From: Brugia malayi
Taxonomy: Eukaryota > Nematoda > Chromadorea > Rhabditida > Onchocercidae
Length of the DNA stretch: 64,000 nt
Direction: 5' to 3'
NCBI RefSeq assembly: GCF_000002995.4
Contig: NW_025062479.1
Coordinates: 21,572,721 to 21,636,720 of the forward strand
A program made the translations under genes and the position numbers. Below are positions 19,411 to 32,951 of the stretch, piece by piece (within the stretch, counting starts at the first letter, position 1; each line of letters begins with the position of its first letter). The notes under the pieces were generated by a model. That model was not told the origin of the DNA. It saw only the letters and a list, made by a program, of their open reading frames with translations, and ran no database searches.

Positions 19411-22106
19411 GATTAAAGTAAGCAAAAAATAATAAAAAATTAAAAAAAAAAAAAAAAAAAACTTGTTTCTTTCATATGTTTCCTTTTTTTAAAATGTCAT
19501 AGTAAAAAAAAAAAAAAAAAAAAAAACTTTTTTTTTAAATATTTATTTATATTGTGCATAATCCTGATTGATAGTTATAAATAAAAATCTCTTTATTAAC
19601 GAACGTTCATTTCTGTTTTAGCATTTTAGTATTTTCCATATCAGTCAATTTTCAATATTAGCTAATTCAAATAATTATAATTTGCATAATTTAATTCATT
19701 GATATTTTGTTTTCATTAAATATCTTTCATACTTAAAATTTTTTTTATTCTCATTGTAAATATGCTTAAACTAATTTATCAATAACAATTGAAACTTTAT
19801 GAGAGTAAATAAAATTGAAAAGAATTTTTGTTTTCTTCAAACACTTTAGTGTCAATAATGCTAATGGATGTGAAAATTTTTTAAAACTGTTTCAAATATT
19901 AACAACTTTGCTGTTTTCTGTTTTCTCAAATGTTTCCTCACTTCGATAATAATTATAATACTTTACACTAATTTCGATTAGTTAAAGCTAATTAGCATTT
20001 TTAACTCACAGCTTGCAAACTGCTCTACTCCTAGCATTTGTTCTAATATTTGCAATATTAGCTTATTATTTTGTATATTTCTTTTTCTCAAAATAATAGT
20101 TTGCTAAAATTTCATTTCATTTCCTTTTTGAAAATTTCAACTATTTCACTTCTTTATACTTCAATATTTCAAGTGCTTTTTCATCACTTATAGCTATTTA
20201 TATAAACTTTTGAGCATTGTCTCATTCCAATGTACACTTTCTTCCTAATCAAAATTGATATCATTCAGTATCATATCATCTGATGTTTGAAATTTTACCG
20301 AAACGTTGTTTTGCTATGCGAGAAATGAAATGAGATGCAATTGTTATGTAACTAAAATTTCATTCATTGAAATTGAAATTATGATAAAATCTTCTATTAA
20401 AACTATCATAAAATAATCACAGAAAGTATTTTTTTTTTTTTTTTTTGTCATTTTGTATTTCAACAAACTTTTTGAGAAATTTCACAACTTCTCGTAGATA
20501 TACAATAAAAAAAGAAAAAGAAAGTGCAAGTGTTCAGTCTTGTAGCATTCTTTTTTTTTTTTTATTTTCCCACTAATTAAAAGTTCATCAAAGTTTAATT
20601 GTTACTAATAACCATTTAAAGATTTATTTGTAAACAATTAAACACACTTAATCAATCTTAAAATAATCATAGAAATTGAAAGAAATTTTTTTTTTTTTTT
20701 TTTAAACTAATTAGCATTTCTACTAAATTTACTTATTAAATCTATCCATCATACTGATCTGAAAATTTCCGATCAAATAAAATTTTTGTTTGTAATCTTG
20801 TAGATTATTAAATAAACCATTTAAAAGTTATTTTATTCAACTAACGTATCCATCATATCTTAGAATATTTTTTTTTTCTTTTTTCAAGCTTCTTTAATTT
20901 AAAGCATTAATTATTATAGAAGTAAACAAGTGGTCTTATTTATTATTATATTATTAGAATTATTACAAATTAAAATTGAAACTGATTGAAATAACTCTTT
21001 TGACTTTGGCTTTTAAAGCCTTTTATCCATGCTAATCATTTCTGAATTAAACTATTTGTTGAAAAATTAGGAACAATCATGTATAAAAAATTATCGGTCT
21101 ATCTTAAGAATAAATATCGTTCATTTTTTCTTATTAATCTAGTTTTAAATCCTTAAATCCATATATTTCTCAAATGATTCACATATAATCGTTTAGTTTA
21201 ATGACGAAATTAATTAAATCGATTTTTTGAAATTTGTGATAATCAACTGATTGTAATTATGCTGTTTAGTTTCATTGGCATACCATAATGATAAGTTGCT
21301 CAGTGTTTAAATGTACATATCAGGAAATGATAATGATACTTGATCAGTGATATTTTGATTTCGCAGTGTTTAACCAATCTAATTTGTTATCACTTTAATA
21401 CTAGAAACAAACAGTAATTTCAATAATGACACAGTGATAAAGTTTAAATGAGTAGCAAGTGTCCAAACAGTTAAATTTTTTTTTAAAAATATTTTGAGCA
21501 GTTAGATTCCCTATCTATCAGATATCAGATTTGTTGAGTAATAAAGTTATTTAATTGATAGAAACTGATTAAATAGAGTCAAATTATACTGATACTTTCA
21601 TTCTTAAAATTTTTAGTTTAATTTTTCAAATATTCTCCTCAGTCATAATTTAGAAATTTATTTGCTTTTTTTAATTGGTTAAATCAATAATTTAAAAGAT
21701 TTTATACATTTGCATTTTAGAATGTTGTGGTGACGACTGTTCTAAACACAATTTTTGAAATTCGTTCTTCTAAAAATCTGTAAATGTATTATTCACTTAC
21801 CACTACCACCTATACATCCTTTATCTTATCAGTATTATTATTATTGCAATCATTTATCTTAATCAAAGTTTCATCGCATGAATATCACAAAGATGAGCAA
21901 GGCAAGTTGATATATCATATCAAATTGCTAAATTTTAATTTCTTTTTCTTATCATAAATAAACAAAAAAAAAAAAAAATAATGATTTCAATTAAGTTATT
22001 AAAACTTTAAGAACTACGATTAAAAGTACTGCTTCAAAAACAAACAAAAATTGAAACTTTCTCATTTTGAAAGGACACACTAATCTAATTTGATTAAGTA
22101 TTATAG

Positions 22107-22701
22107 ATGATGAAACATCGCCGAATATTTATTGGGTTCCAATTGTGCAGAGAAATTTTACAGAAATGATTTATGAAGACGATGATATTGAAGTAAGTAT
22201 TGTTAAGTTATTGATTTGAATAACTAGTGATAATATGAAATAGTCTAATAGAGAATTAATTAATTATTTAATAAAAGGATAAACGTGTCCTTCTCGTCTT
22301 ATCCAATCTTTCCTCAACAGGAACAGTTGAAGAAATGAAGCAAATGATTGGATTTGATTAATTAATCAGAAAATATGTCATCGATCATTAATCGCTATAA
22401 CTAATCTTATTTATGGATTTAAGTGAGAATGATGGGAATGTGTCTCTAACTTGTATTACATTGCATCTAGTCCTAATCAAATGTCATATTTCATAAAATG
22501 TAAAATTAATATTAAGTAATTCTCAGTAATTCATTAAGCATCAGAAGAGGGATGATGGATAATAGGTTTGTGTTATGAAAATTTCCATATATTTCTTTTT
22601 TTTTTTTTTTTTTATTGAAAAAAATTTTTCGTTTTTTTAACAGTTGTTTTAAATGAAAAAAAAAAAAAATTATTTATATAAATTTTGAAATTTGAAATTA
22701 T

Positions 22702-22732
<31 letters not shown>

Positions 22733-22927
22733 TAGATGCTTTATGAAAATATAGAAATGGATGAAAAAATGCACATATTTGAGGAAGAAATGCAAGAAGG
22801 AATCACTAAAAATGATGATAGTTTTGCATATTCTTCCATTGCTATTAAAATTTCACTGTTTAATAGTCAAATATGTTTACTATTTCCTATTTACCTATCT
22901 ATTATTCTTTTCTTTTTGCACCATTAA
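22107..22927 (+). CDS. Probable C-terminal exons of the SH2-kinase gene: acidic tail and hydrophobic end
   Basis: Two exons, 22107-22192 and 22736-22927, are joined by GAA|GTAAGT and TTTATAG|ATG. The first starts in phase 1 (G|AT), exactly what the kinase donor at 17101 requires. No start codon is needed. Together they add about 92 residues. First comes an acidic segment with tyrosines in acidic context: IYEDDD, and LYENI, which has the Y-x-N pattern preferred by Grb2-type SH2 domains. A hydrophobic stretch follows (about 29 residues ending SIILFFLHH) that could act as a membrane anchor. I infer this is the kinase tail because of the phase match and strong splice sites. The 5 kb intron is long for this window, and a separate small gene cannot be excluded. 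AATAAA follows the stop by 9 bases. Confidence 0.5.
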
Positions 22928-25798
22928 ATAATGCTAATAAAAAAAAAAAAAAAAAAAAGAAAAAGCGAAAACAAATATTTGATGAATGTAATTCACAGTT
23001 AAAAATGAATCAATAAATTGTTTTTCATATATTTGAATGAAAAAATGATTGAAATTATAATCGTAGATAATATAAATAAATGCTTCATATATGTAAAAAA
23101 TTTCAATTAATTTACACAAAGAAAAAAAAATCTTTTAAAAAATGCTAATGTTGCATTAAAATCAAAAATAAAAAATTTGCAAAATTTTATTACTTATTTT
23201 TAGTTAAATTGAAAAATTATTGATTGCTATTGATTAGTATATTTCTATTAAAAGCTTTCAATGATCGATATGATCGAATAATGAAAATACCATTCGTTCA
23301 AATTTATGAATCAATCTCGATCATTGATGAGATCATTAAATGTATTAGTACTGTATGCATAAGCTTCAATGTTTATTACTCATCCATTTCAACTTTCATT
23401 GTTTCAGTGCATTTTTACTTTCATAATTTCTGTGATAATGAAAATAACGCAATTAAACAATAATAAGAATAATATCGGTGATATGAAAGAATTTATTCTT
23501 TAACTGATTTGTTTCCATATTATCACATTATCATTATCATATTTCAATAAAATGTGAAAAGTTCACAAAAAGTACACTTTAAAAATACGGCGCAAATTAC
23601 CGGAAGAAGTAAAACTGCAAATGTTAGCAAAGTATTTAATGATAACAGTACAGTAATTAATAAACGAATAAAAAAAAGATAAAAACGAAATGAAATTCTG
23701 ATGATATATGATTATGATTGTAAGATTCAATAAAATTTTGCTCAAAGTGAATTTTCAATTGATTAAATTTCTGAGAAAACAAATCAAAGAAAAAAAAGAA
23801 CGAATTTTTTGATAGTTTGCATGATAATGAGAATAAATTTATTATTTTAACTTTTAATGTATATTCTACTTCATATGATCATCAATTTCATTCCCAAATT
23901 TCTTTCATCTTGTTCCTTTTCAGTTTTTAAATCATATCAATCAAATCTATCAAAAACATAATTACCGCACAACTTTCTCATATATAATCGTACATTTCTT
24001 ATGTTGTCACAAACATTTAAATGAAATAAAATTTAATTGAAATGAATAATTTTTTGAATGAAAGTTTTTTTTTTTTTTGAAAAATCAATGAAATAATGAA
24101 AAACTAGTATAAATATCCATGGTGGAATCAGTCGATAATAGATTTAATCATAAATAAATATTCAAGAAGATTACCTAACATTCCAAAAAGCTTTCTTTAT
24201 CAAGGTAAAAATAAGTGTAATGTGTGACTTATAAAATTTCTTTCACCGTAGAATCCTTCCAATTCTATAGCCATATTGACGATATTCATTTATTTTACCT
24301 ACATTTTAAATATTTTTAAACGTTAAATAATAATTTCGTTTTTCTTAAAGATAAAAGTAAGCAGCGATTCAAATCGTTCCAAAAAATTCAGTCTCAAATT
24401 ATTGAAATTGAAAATAAGTGTAATGTGATTTGTTAATTTGCATAATTAACACTAACTTCCGCAAATGTTTTATTACTTGCGTTGCAACACATTATACATC
24501 GCGAAGAATTCCATTTCTTAAATTCATATCACTGATAAATTTTGCATTTCATTGCAAACCTTCGATCAAAATAGCAATCTGTGATCCCGCAGATCTATCC
24601 AATACTTCAGCAAATCAACAGGACTACAAAGTTATGTATTCCCGACAGGACTATTCATTGCATCTCAAACTATTACCAAAATATCCAGTTTCATAAGTTG
24701 AACTTCTATATAACATCAGGTTTGAATATTTGATAGAGATAAAACAGCACGCGGACCAAAACAAGTTCTTGTTAATTATCACTCATTAATTATTATAATT
24801 TAAAGGAACTGTTTCATGCAAGTTGACGAATATTTGTTTGACAAATTTCAACATAAATTCTTGAGAAGCAACTTAAAATCAAGCGAAAATACTCGAAAAG
24901 AATCATGAAAACATCCAGGTTTTCCAGAAAAGCTGAATTTTCAAAGAAGATCTAGAATAATCTTAGAGTTTAGGGATGCTTAAGCTTGTGAAGATGCACT
25001 GAAAGTTAATCATTTAATAACTGCAAGAAATTTTTTATAAAATTATTTAGCAAAACGAATTACTTCATCGTTAAAAGCAGTTACTGATTATACAATGAAT
25101 TTGGATCAATTACGTCGTGTGGAACACATTCAGTTCCATCCAATAATCTTACATTGTTGTAACAGACATAGTTCAAAGACAGTCTTCAAATCTTATTAAA
25201 ATCATACACTCCTTATGACTTAATTCTAACAAAACACTTAGCAAAGAATTTTTTCCTTAGTAATCACAAACTTTTTGCGATAAAACTTTGTGACATCATC
25301 ATAAATTTACATTTCCTTGACCCTACTAAATGATTTGGTTATATGCCAATGAGCTCTATATGCAATTTACAACCCAGCCCAGTGACGAAATCTAGGTTGT
25401 ATTCAGTGTTCAATTTGGTTTTTCGATATTTCATAAAAACCAAAGCAGTAAAAAGCGATCATTGAATTACAATCACTAAATAACGAATAACGAAGAGAGA
25501 TCATATATTCACTATTTATTTGCTGTACCTCTGATACAAAAAACGATAATTGAATTCTACCACAATAAACGGAAATTTGCATTTAAGATTTCAATATAAA
25601 AATGATGCAGATGAGGTATATTATTTATGCCCAATTTGAACAAACAAGGAGAAAAAACCTTTTTCTGTTAGTAAGAAGCAAAAACGACGTGCAACAAATT
25701 TGATCAAATGATACAAATGAAGCGCAGTGCTTCAAATTGTTTTTTGAAAACCGAATCACAGAAAATTCTAAATTAACGAAATTGAAAAAACTTTTTAA
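22928..25798. other. Intergenic region between the convergent kinase-tail and syf-2 genes
   Basis: 2.9 kb of AT-rich sequence with no supported gene. The longest plus-strand frame (24430-24696) lacks splice or family support. AATAAA at 22936-22941 could end the kinase transcript. TTTATT at 25515-25520 (AATAAA on the minus strand) could end syf-2. Confidence 0.5.
22936..22941 (+). terminator. Candidate poly(A) signal AATAAA after the kinase tail
   Basis: AATAAA 9 bases past the TAA stop of the tail exon, followed by a genomic A-run. Confidence 0.35.
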
Positions 25799-27629
25799 TC
25801 ATATAGCAGTTCCTCTTTCAAGATCACTCTTAAGATCTTCTGTATACCTATCGTAAAAACGATCCAATTTTTGATTGAATTTACGGTTCCGTTCATTAAT
25901 ATAGTCGATTGGTGCATCTGGATCGAACATTCGCCGACGATGATATTGATCGCGTTTCTTTTCTCTGAAGAACAAACAGCAAGTATGGTCAAAACTGCGT
26001 CATCACTAAGTATGTGACGCTGGACAAATCGGTGACAAGTTAAAACTCATTTATGTAACTGTTTACCACAAATCTTAAGAGTGTAATTTCATAACTTTAT
26101 TACTCCATTGATAATATATATTACATTTGTACGCTTGTATTTGAGAGCGTACAACTCATCCAGACTAAAAACGTCAATTGAAAGAATAAGATTAAAAACA
26201 AACAAACAAAAAAAAATTCACTTACTGTGCTTTGATATCTTCTGCTAGCCTATTTAAGGCAGCATCGGTTGGATAATGAGTTCCAGAAATGAGTGTGTCT
26301 ACTCCAGGATAAAATTCGTTAGTACCACTGAAAGTCTTAATGTTGTTTTTAAACAGAAAAATAAATGGTTAATTCCGCTTTTCATTCTTTTAAACGATAC
26401 CTAAATATCACTACTGAAACAGTTTCTTGATTCCGTTATTTTGCTACTATAATCAATTCTCTCGCCATTTTCCAATGATAATTGCTACAAGAGACGCAAC
26501 CAAGAAACAGTATAAATTTTTTCATATTTGATTTAATCAAAATAATACTAAGAAAAAACACTTACATAACTTCTCTCATTTTTTCATAAGCTTTTATGTC
26601 AGGTTTAATATTTCCAGACAATCTTTGATACTGACGTAAAGTCATTGCTTCGTAATCTGGAACATTCAGTTCAATAATCTTTAAATTTCAACAACCAGTT
26701 TAGCAAACAAAGACATATTAAGTTCTATGTCTTACAAATATTAGAAAAAAATCACCGCTTATGAATTTCTTTGTAGATATTGCGAATCGCCCAGTAACTC
26801 TGCTACCAATAAAAACTACAACTTTCCCATTCTAGGAAAAAAAAAACCCACCACTAAAGCCTCTGTCTGGCTTCTTCCTTCTCTTGATTGCCTCTTTGCG
26901 TTCGATCAAATCTGCCTGGGTTTTCAGAGCTTTTAATCTTTCATAATCTTCTCCTCGCTCCTCAGCAGCCTAAAAAGAAATTTCTACAGAGAAACATTAA
27001 TCGATAAAAATGTATCCAAGAGATATTATTAACAAGGCCAACACTGTCAGCACAAATTCTGACCGAAGGAAGGAAGAATAACTTCTCACATTTCTGGTGC
27101 AAGCTCACGTGAAACGGAACGAACCAGCAAGAAGTATAGACTATGCTGTTCGGATTCCGGTTAATTCTATAGCTTGCACGTTTCGTTCCCTTACAGCTCA
27201 TTAATATAGCGATATAATTGTTGTTATTAACAAAAACTGTTGTCTGGGGAGAGCAATCTAACCTTTTTCATTTCCATCTCCTTAAGCTCCCATTCTTGAC
27301 GTTTTCGTTTTAAATCGTAATTTTTCGGCAATTTCGACCTATGGTCCTCTTCTACCACTTGTTGATAGTTTAATTTACGAGACTCTTGCTAAAAAATGAA
27401 ACACTGATTTTTCTGGAAAACTTTGGACAATGCAATTATTTTACATTCATTTTGTTGAACATCAAAGGCTGGTTGGTCACTATTTGATAAAGTTCAATTG
27501 ATATTCTGTTATTATGGCAAATACCAGTCTTCAACTCACACGTTTTTGATGCAACATTCTGAATCTCTCTTTGAGGGAATCTTTCGATGGAAGTTTCGAA
27601 ACAGAGGCAGATGATTCCGGTAACGCCAT
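25799..27629 (-). CDS. syf-2: Pre-mRNA-splicing factor SYF2 (NTC-associated)
   Basis: Six minus-strand exons: 27629-27540, 27388-27263, 26969-26852, 26656-26566, 26327-26226 and 25964-25799. All phases agree and give 230 residues; the family is usually 220-260. Family hallmarks appear in order: [11 protein letters not shown], then [14 protein letters not shown], the basic [10 protein letters not shown] helix, [54 protein letters not shown], and the C-terminal [24 protein letters not shown]2 is an all-helical component of the Prp19-associated complex and the activated spliceosome, acting in the nucleus. Junctions are canonical (CGT|GTGAGT, AAG|GTTAGA, TG|GTGGGT, AT|GTAAGT, CA|GTAAGT). The gene shares a divergent 946-base promoter with the FMR1-like gene. 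Confidence 0.96.
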
Positions 27630-28575
27630 CAAGATGACAAAATTCCTTAAACTACCATATTTTATTCAACATCATCAACACTTAAACGATCTATCCCAAA
27701 TTCGTCGCTAAAATTTTACGCAACTGAGACATAGCGTAATATCACAGAAACCATTTTACGCATTTCATCTACCACATACACATTCTTCTGGGAATGAAAT
27801 CATCTTGAGTGTTTGTAGTCAGAACGGTTCATCCTTACGACGACACTAATTAAACTGCGATTAATGGTGACACTTTCGATGAACAGAATTTCAATTAAAT
27901 AAAAGAGCACTGATAACGATAGATAGAAGCAAATTATGAAATTGAATGGATTAGTGATAGTTAATGACTACTATTATAGTTGGCATATGATGACTCAGAC
28001 CACCGTAAACCAACCCCAGATGACCTCCCCCGCGATTTCCCCAAACCGACTAAACTCCCGGTTGTTCCCGATGGTACACGGTCGGTGTCAAAACGATGTC
28101 ATTTGTTGGCGGCTCGACCATTAATCGATTGAGTGCTGTAGTGACGGAGAATGAAGTGCATTTTGTCTGCACCTCTCTCTCTCTCTGTTTCATATGTTAT
28201 CATGCATACCATCCATCCATATCTCTTTATGTCTGACATACGTTTATGTTTACGTGTCTTATCGTGTTTGCATATTACTCTGCATGTCTGCATTCTGAAA
28301 GGGCGTAACGAATGATAGAACGGAGCATTTGCTGCGAGGAGAGCAGATAGAAAGCGGTTGGATCGTTGTCGTTGAGCTTCGGCTCGTTTTTTTTGCATTT
28401 CTACCGGATTTGGACTTATCGGATTTGGAAAAAAAAAAACGGTGGAGGATATACCACCTGCTAAACAGATTGATAGGTGTTGGTCGAGAACAAATTGATT
28501 AATTAAATAAATTGAAGTGAAGAAGAGTGAGAATCGTGTATAAGAGCTGAGATTAATTCGCTGATTTCAGTAAAA
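27630..28575. promoter_or_regulatory. Divergent promoter region between syf-2 and the FMR1-like gene
   Basis: 946 bases separate the two opposite start codons. No exon is supported. It includes a C-rich patch (about 28005-28060) and a CTCTCTCTCTCT run near 28175. CTGATTTCAG ends at 28570, 5 bases before the FMR1-like ATG, and looks like a trans-splice acceptor. No TATA-like element was identified with confidence. Confidence 0.45.
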
Positions 28576-31500
28576 ATGGAAATTGAGGTACGACAAGGCA
28601 ACGGATTGTTTTACAAGGTTAGTATGTTGATTTATTGATGAATTATGTTATGATAGGATGAGAATTATGTTATGATAGGATGAGCAATGTTTACATTGAT
28701 AAAATAGGTATTAAAAGTTATTTCCAAAAATTCTTCCTGAAAAAAAGTAGGATTAGCTATGTTTTGTTAAAGATTCCTATATGATTAGCTATAAGTGTTA
28801 TGTAGTGAATTTAGAATGGTAAAACTAATCGAGTTTTTTGCTGAGAAATACATTTTTAGCAAATAGCAACTTTTTTTTCATGCTTTTTGATGTTCACTTG
28901 GTAGTGCTTATCCTTTGATGATTTGATACTTATTTGCGCTTATTTATTACTTCCTTCCATTATATTAAGTTACTCAATTTTTTATTACCATACCTTGTAG
29001 GAATTTCACATTGTCAGTAATTGATTGATGCCATCTAGTTGCCAAAATGATGAATTAGAATGATTGTGATGAAGAAGGGATAGTGCTGGTCCTTTATTAG
29101 TTGGTGTAAAGAAGATTTAGTGTCTTTACACATAATTTTAACAATAATTTAAATAACTCTAGGCTTTGATTTTTTGCAGGCTTTCGTAAAATCCATTAAG
29201 ACAGATACTGTCATTGTGAGTTATGGGAACGATGCGAAAACTGAGGAGGTTTACTTCTTTTTCGTTTATATATTCACGGATTTGTTAAATGGCTGATTTT
29301 CTGCTGGGTTTTAGAAATTGTTTTTTGTTGAAAAGGAAAATGGAGTTGATTAAAACTTATTTCTAATAAAATTTAGGTGAAATTTGATGATTGTCGCTTG
29401 CCACCGCGTTCCGCAAAAGCCGAGACATTGAAAGTGGGTGATACTGTTGAAGCACTAATGAAGCAGGAGGATGATGCTGTCTTCGGTTGGCAGAAAGCCA
29501 AAATCAAAGAGTTAAAGGTAGAAGTTTTATTTTGCTTGATTTGCTATCGCGAAATAAATTATTGGATTGTTCAAGTTTCCACTTGTTCGAACAAAAAACT
29601 AGAGCAATAATTGACAGAGATTTGTGCCAAATGATAGCTGACATGATTTGAGCTCATCCGCCAACAAACCTGAATATAACTCCTTGATTTCATCAAATGT
29701 CATTCCTGTTGACGATACTTGTTCATCACGTTCATGCTATATTTGTACAAGTCATTTGAGAACACTGATAAGATGGGCGAATGGCTTCGTTAAATTAGTA
29801 TCAGCATTTTTAAATGATTCCTTGAAATTCCCTAGCGTTGGTCGAGAATCTTCGAAATGTACTTCGCACAGTATTGACCAATTTACCATCTCCGCTACAC
29901 ATTCCTCTATCCTCATGTTCTCTCCACAGTTCCATTCCTACCACTTGTGTACAATAATCTGTTTGAAACGAAATTTCAGTAGATTTCATTAGTTAGAATG
30001 CTTTCTGAGACTGAGTTGTTTTTCTTCATAGCATAAACATATTGATAAATTTGTAGGGGGATTTAGCGGCAATTGAAAGCGTTGAAGGGCCGCACCATAT
30101 GGATATTGTTTCACTGGAACATATACGTACGTTGCTGGTCAAATGTACTCCACTAAAACAAAGTCAGTTCAAACATGCTAAAATCACTGTACCTGAAGAT
30201 CTCCGGGCATATTTCAAACGACCTGAGTCATATGCTGATTTCGCAGCCACTGTCAAAAGTGTATTTGTCGAATATGACGAGGAAAATGGAAATCTTCTTC
30301 TCTCTGTCAGTTGTTTCTAAACTATTCCAATAACACTGTATTATCTCCATATTAATTACATAACGGTGATAGTAACGAAGTTTTCTCATTAATAAGATTT
30401 TCTCAATAATATTTAGAAAAAATCATTTTCGATCAGTATCATGCTGTGCAAACTGATGGAGTATGGTTAGCAAATGACCGGGTAGATTTTTGTGACAGCT
30501 GAACCAGTGACTTTTAGACAGTTTACTTCCACTGTTTTTAGACATTTGAAGAACAAGCAGTAAAGCGTGCAACGATTCTTTCTGACATGTACTTCAAGGA
30601 TTCTCGACAGAAGATGCAACTTTTGCAACGTCAAGAGGTTTATTTGAGAAACTTGTCAAATTTTCTTCCTCTCTTTACACAGCAAACATTACTAGTAGCT
30701 TTTTGGTGAGATTAAGTAAAGTTTGGTGTCGTATACGTTTCAGTGATTCATGCATCATTTGTTAGTGCAAACAGCGCAAGGAATATCGCTTAAAGCTTTC
30801 TACAACTTCCTACAACAGAACAGATTCATTCGTGGAATCGTTGAAAGAGTGCTGATGATAATTCATTTGTTTATATTATGCATACGGAGAAGGGAAAGTA
30901 ACAGAAAAGGATCGATTTTTTTTTTTTTTTTTTTATGGTGCATAAATGTCATTTAGGAAGCTGCTCGTTTGTTAGAGAACACATCGATGCATACGTCGGC
31001 TCATGTGGAAGAATTTACGGTACCTTTCAACTTAATGGGTCTTGCGATAGGGTCACATGGAGCTAATATTCAAAGCGCACGAAACATTGATGGGGTCGAA
31101 GATATACAGCTCGTGGAAAGTAATGATGGTCATACACCTGTACTTTTCAAGGTTAGCAATGACTTAACCATCAAGTGATTTATAAGTTATATCAGTTTAT
31201 AGCAATATTTGGGCAGGCTATCTTTCGTGATACTAAGTTATAGTCTGTTAATAAAATTCTGAAAAACTTGTAGGTATTTGCCCAAAATGCTGAAGCCGCA
31301 GCTGCAGCACGTTCACAATTGGAATATGCAGTGGAATCGTTCGAGGTACCACGTGGAATGGTTGGCAAAGTGATCGGTAAATCGGGTAAAACGATTCAGG
31401 TAACTTTAGATTTCTACACAGAAAATAGTGTATAAGCTCAAACTTTATTCGATATCGTATTATGTTCATTGATTCTTTAGGATATCGTGGATAAATCAGG

Positions 31501-32951
31501 TGTTGTACGCGTACAGATTGAAGGTGGTGATGATCAAAACAGAGTTGATGAGAATGTAAGATCGCTCTTGTTTTTTTTTTTTTTTTTGTTTTGTTTTGTT
31601 TTATTCTCTCTCTAAATTAGAAAGTTTATCTGAATTAACTTATATTTATTGTTCAAATTAATATTTTCATTTAGCCTGATGAACCAGTGCCATTTGTTTT
31701 TACGGGTACAAAAGACGCAATTTCCATGGCAAATCTGCTGATCGAATATCATTTGCGCCATTTGAAAGAAATGGAGGAAATGCGGTTGAATGTAGATGAG
31801 ATGCAGCGGCAACTCTATTCCAGGTCAACTCCTCCTCCCGCTGGAATGAATGGCAATGGGTAATTGAGAATTTGATGAAGCACAGCTGAAAAAATTTGAT
31901 TGCAGTTTCTGATTAATTTAGGATTGAAAATTTGCACGTTTTAATCTCAAATTTTGCAAACTTGTGTGAATGTTGGCAAAATTTGGTGTATTGCTTTTTC
32001 CTGTTTATTATATGAGTTATATGAGAAATTAAAGTTGCAAACGGGGAATTTTTGCATATAAATAGGTATTTGGGCGGTAAAGCAGGTAAGAATGGAACTG
32101 GTTTGTCATAATTTTAAGCACAATTTTTTTCCTCTATGAGGGATATTCTTTACTTGACTTTAGATTAATTCTGTGGTCTGTCTATTTGGCAAAAAATATT
32201 CAACGTCATTTCTTTTAGCTATCGTTTTGAACGCGCTGGCTATGAAGGAGGAAATTTTGGAGGTGGACGTGGTGCGCCTTACAGAGGACGTGGACGTGGT
32301 GGTTCTTTTCGTGGTGGCTTTCGTCAAAATAGGGGTATTTTACAAACATTTTCTGAGTTTTCTAAGCAATGGGATTCGTGATGGGACACTTCTGAGAATT
32401 CTCAATTTTTAAAATTTGTTCTTGATACTTAAAAATCTCTCATTGCAGGTGGTGGAGATCAAGATGATCGACGTCGTCCATTGGATGATGAAAAAGGAGG
32501 CGAAAAAGAAGAAAACGTAGAACGAGATGCTCGTCGTATTGGTTCTGGTCGTATACGTGGTGGCCCTCGACGTGGAGGTTGGTTTATTGCACTCTGCAAA
32601 AACATATGCTAGACATTATGTCTTATTTCAAGTTGAGCTATCACTGTGAGAAATAGAATGAACTTCGTAGATGAAGTCAGTTTAACTGTGAAACTAAGGA
32701 TCATGCAGATTGTTTGGAAAGTGTTCAAAAGGCCTTGGTCATTGAGAATGGTGAAAGTGATCACAAGTACATAGTGTTGAAATTTATCAGCTCCGGATTT
32801 TGTTTTAAATTAGGTTCTCACGTTCTTCACTAGCTTTAGATGATATTGATCTGGATTGCCAGAATCAGAAGTTGTTTTAATCAAATATGACTAATATATT
32901 TTCATTTCAGGCAGGGGCCATCCAGGACAGGTAGTAAATGGAAGTGGTTAA
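28576..32951 (+). CDS. Fragile X family RNA-binding protein (FMR1/FXR): tandem Tudor, two KH domains, RGG box
   Basis: Twelve exons: 28576-28617, 29180-29248, 29377-29517, 30057-30305, 30542-30637, 30957-31151, 31274-31399, 31481-31555, 31675-31859, 32219-32334, 32449-32577 and 32911-32951. All phases agree and give 487 residues. The N-terminus (about 1-115) holds the two Agenet/Tudor-like units, starting MEIEVRQGNGLFYKAFV. KH1 carries LMGLAIGSHGANIQSAR and KH2 carries MVGKVIGKSGKTIQ followed by DKSGVVRVQIEGG. The C-terminus has repeated RGG/GRG motifs spread over the last three exons, as in an RGG box. Family members bind mRNA and polysomes and regulate translation. The protein is shorter than vertebrate FMRP (about 630), mainly C-terminally. 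This family is generally reported absent from C. elegans. An AG 5 bases before the ATG suggests trans-splicing. AATAAA at 33761 could end the transcript. Confidence 0.95.
28641..28684 (+). repeat. 22-base tandem duplication in FMR1-like intron 1
   Basis: The unit AATTATGTTATGATAGGATG plus AG occurs twice back to back with no mismatch, close to the exon 1 donor. It is likely a recent slippage duplication and could be length-polymorphic. Confidence 0.85.

Larger units (their letters stand above)
17102..22106 (+). other. Probable 5 kb intron of the kinase gene
   Basis: The region opens with a strong donor (CAG|GTATGT) and closes with TTATAG before a phase-compatible exon. It is very AT-rich, with many poly-A and poly-T runs and an AAT microsatellite. 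No other gene on either strand is supported. One acceptor-led open stretch (18799-18893) could be an alternative last exon. If the kinase gene instead ends near 17112, this would be intergenic DNA. Confidence 0.45.

Noticed and set aside
24430..24696. An 88-codon plus-strand frame in the region between the kinase tail and syf-2
   Set aside because: No recognisable domain, no splice partner and no codon pattern distinct from the surroundings; expected by chance in 2.9 kb.
32066..32085. A 20-base candidate microexon in the FMR1-like gene (AATAG before, GTAAGA after)
   Set aside because: Including it breaks the phase into the RGG-box exon at 32219, whereas direct splicing 31859/32219 keeps phase.
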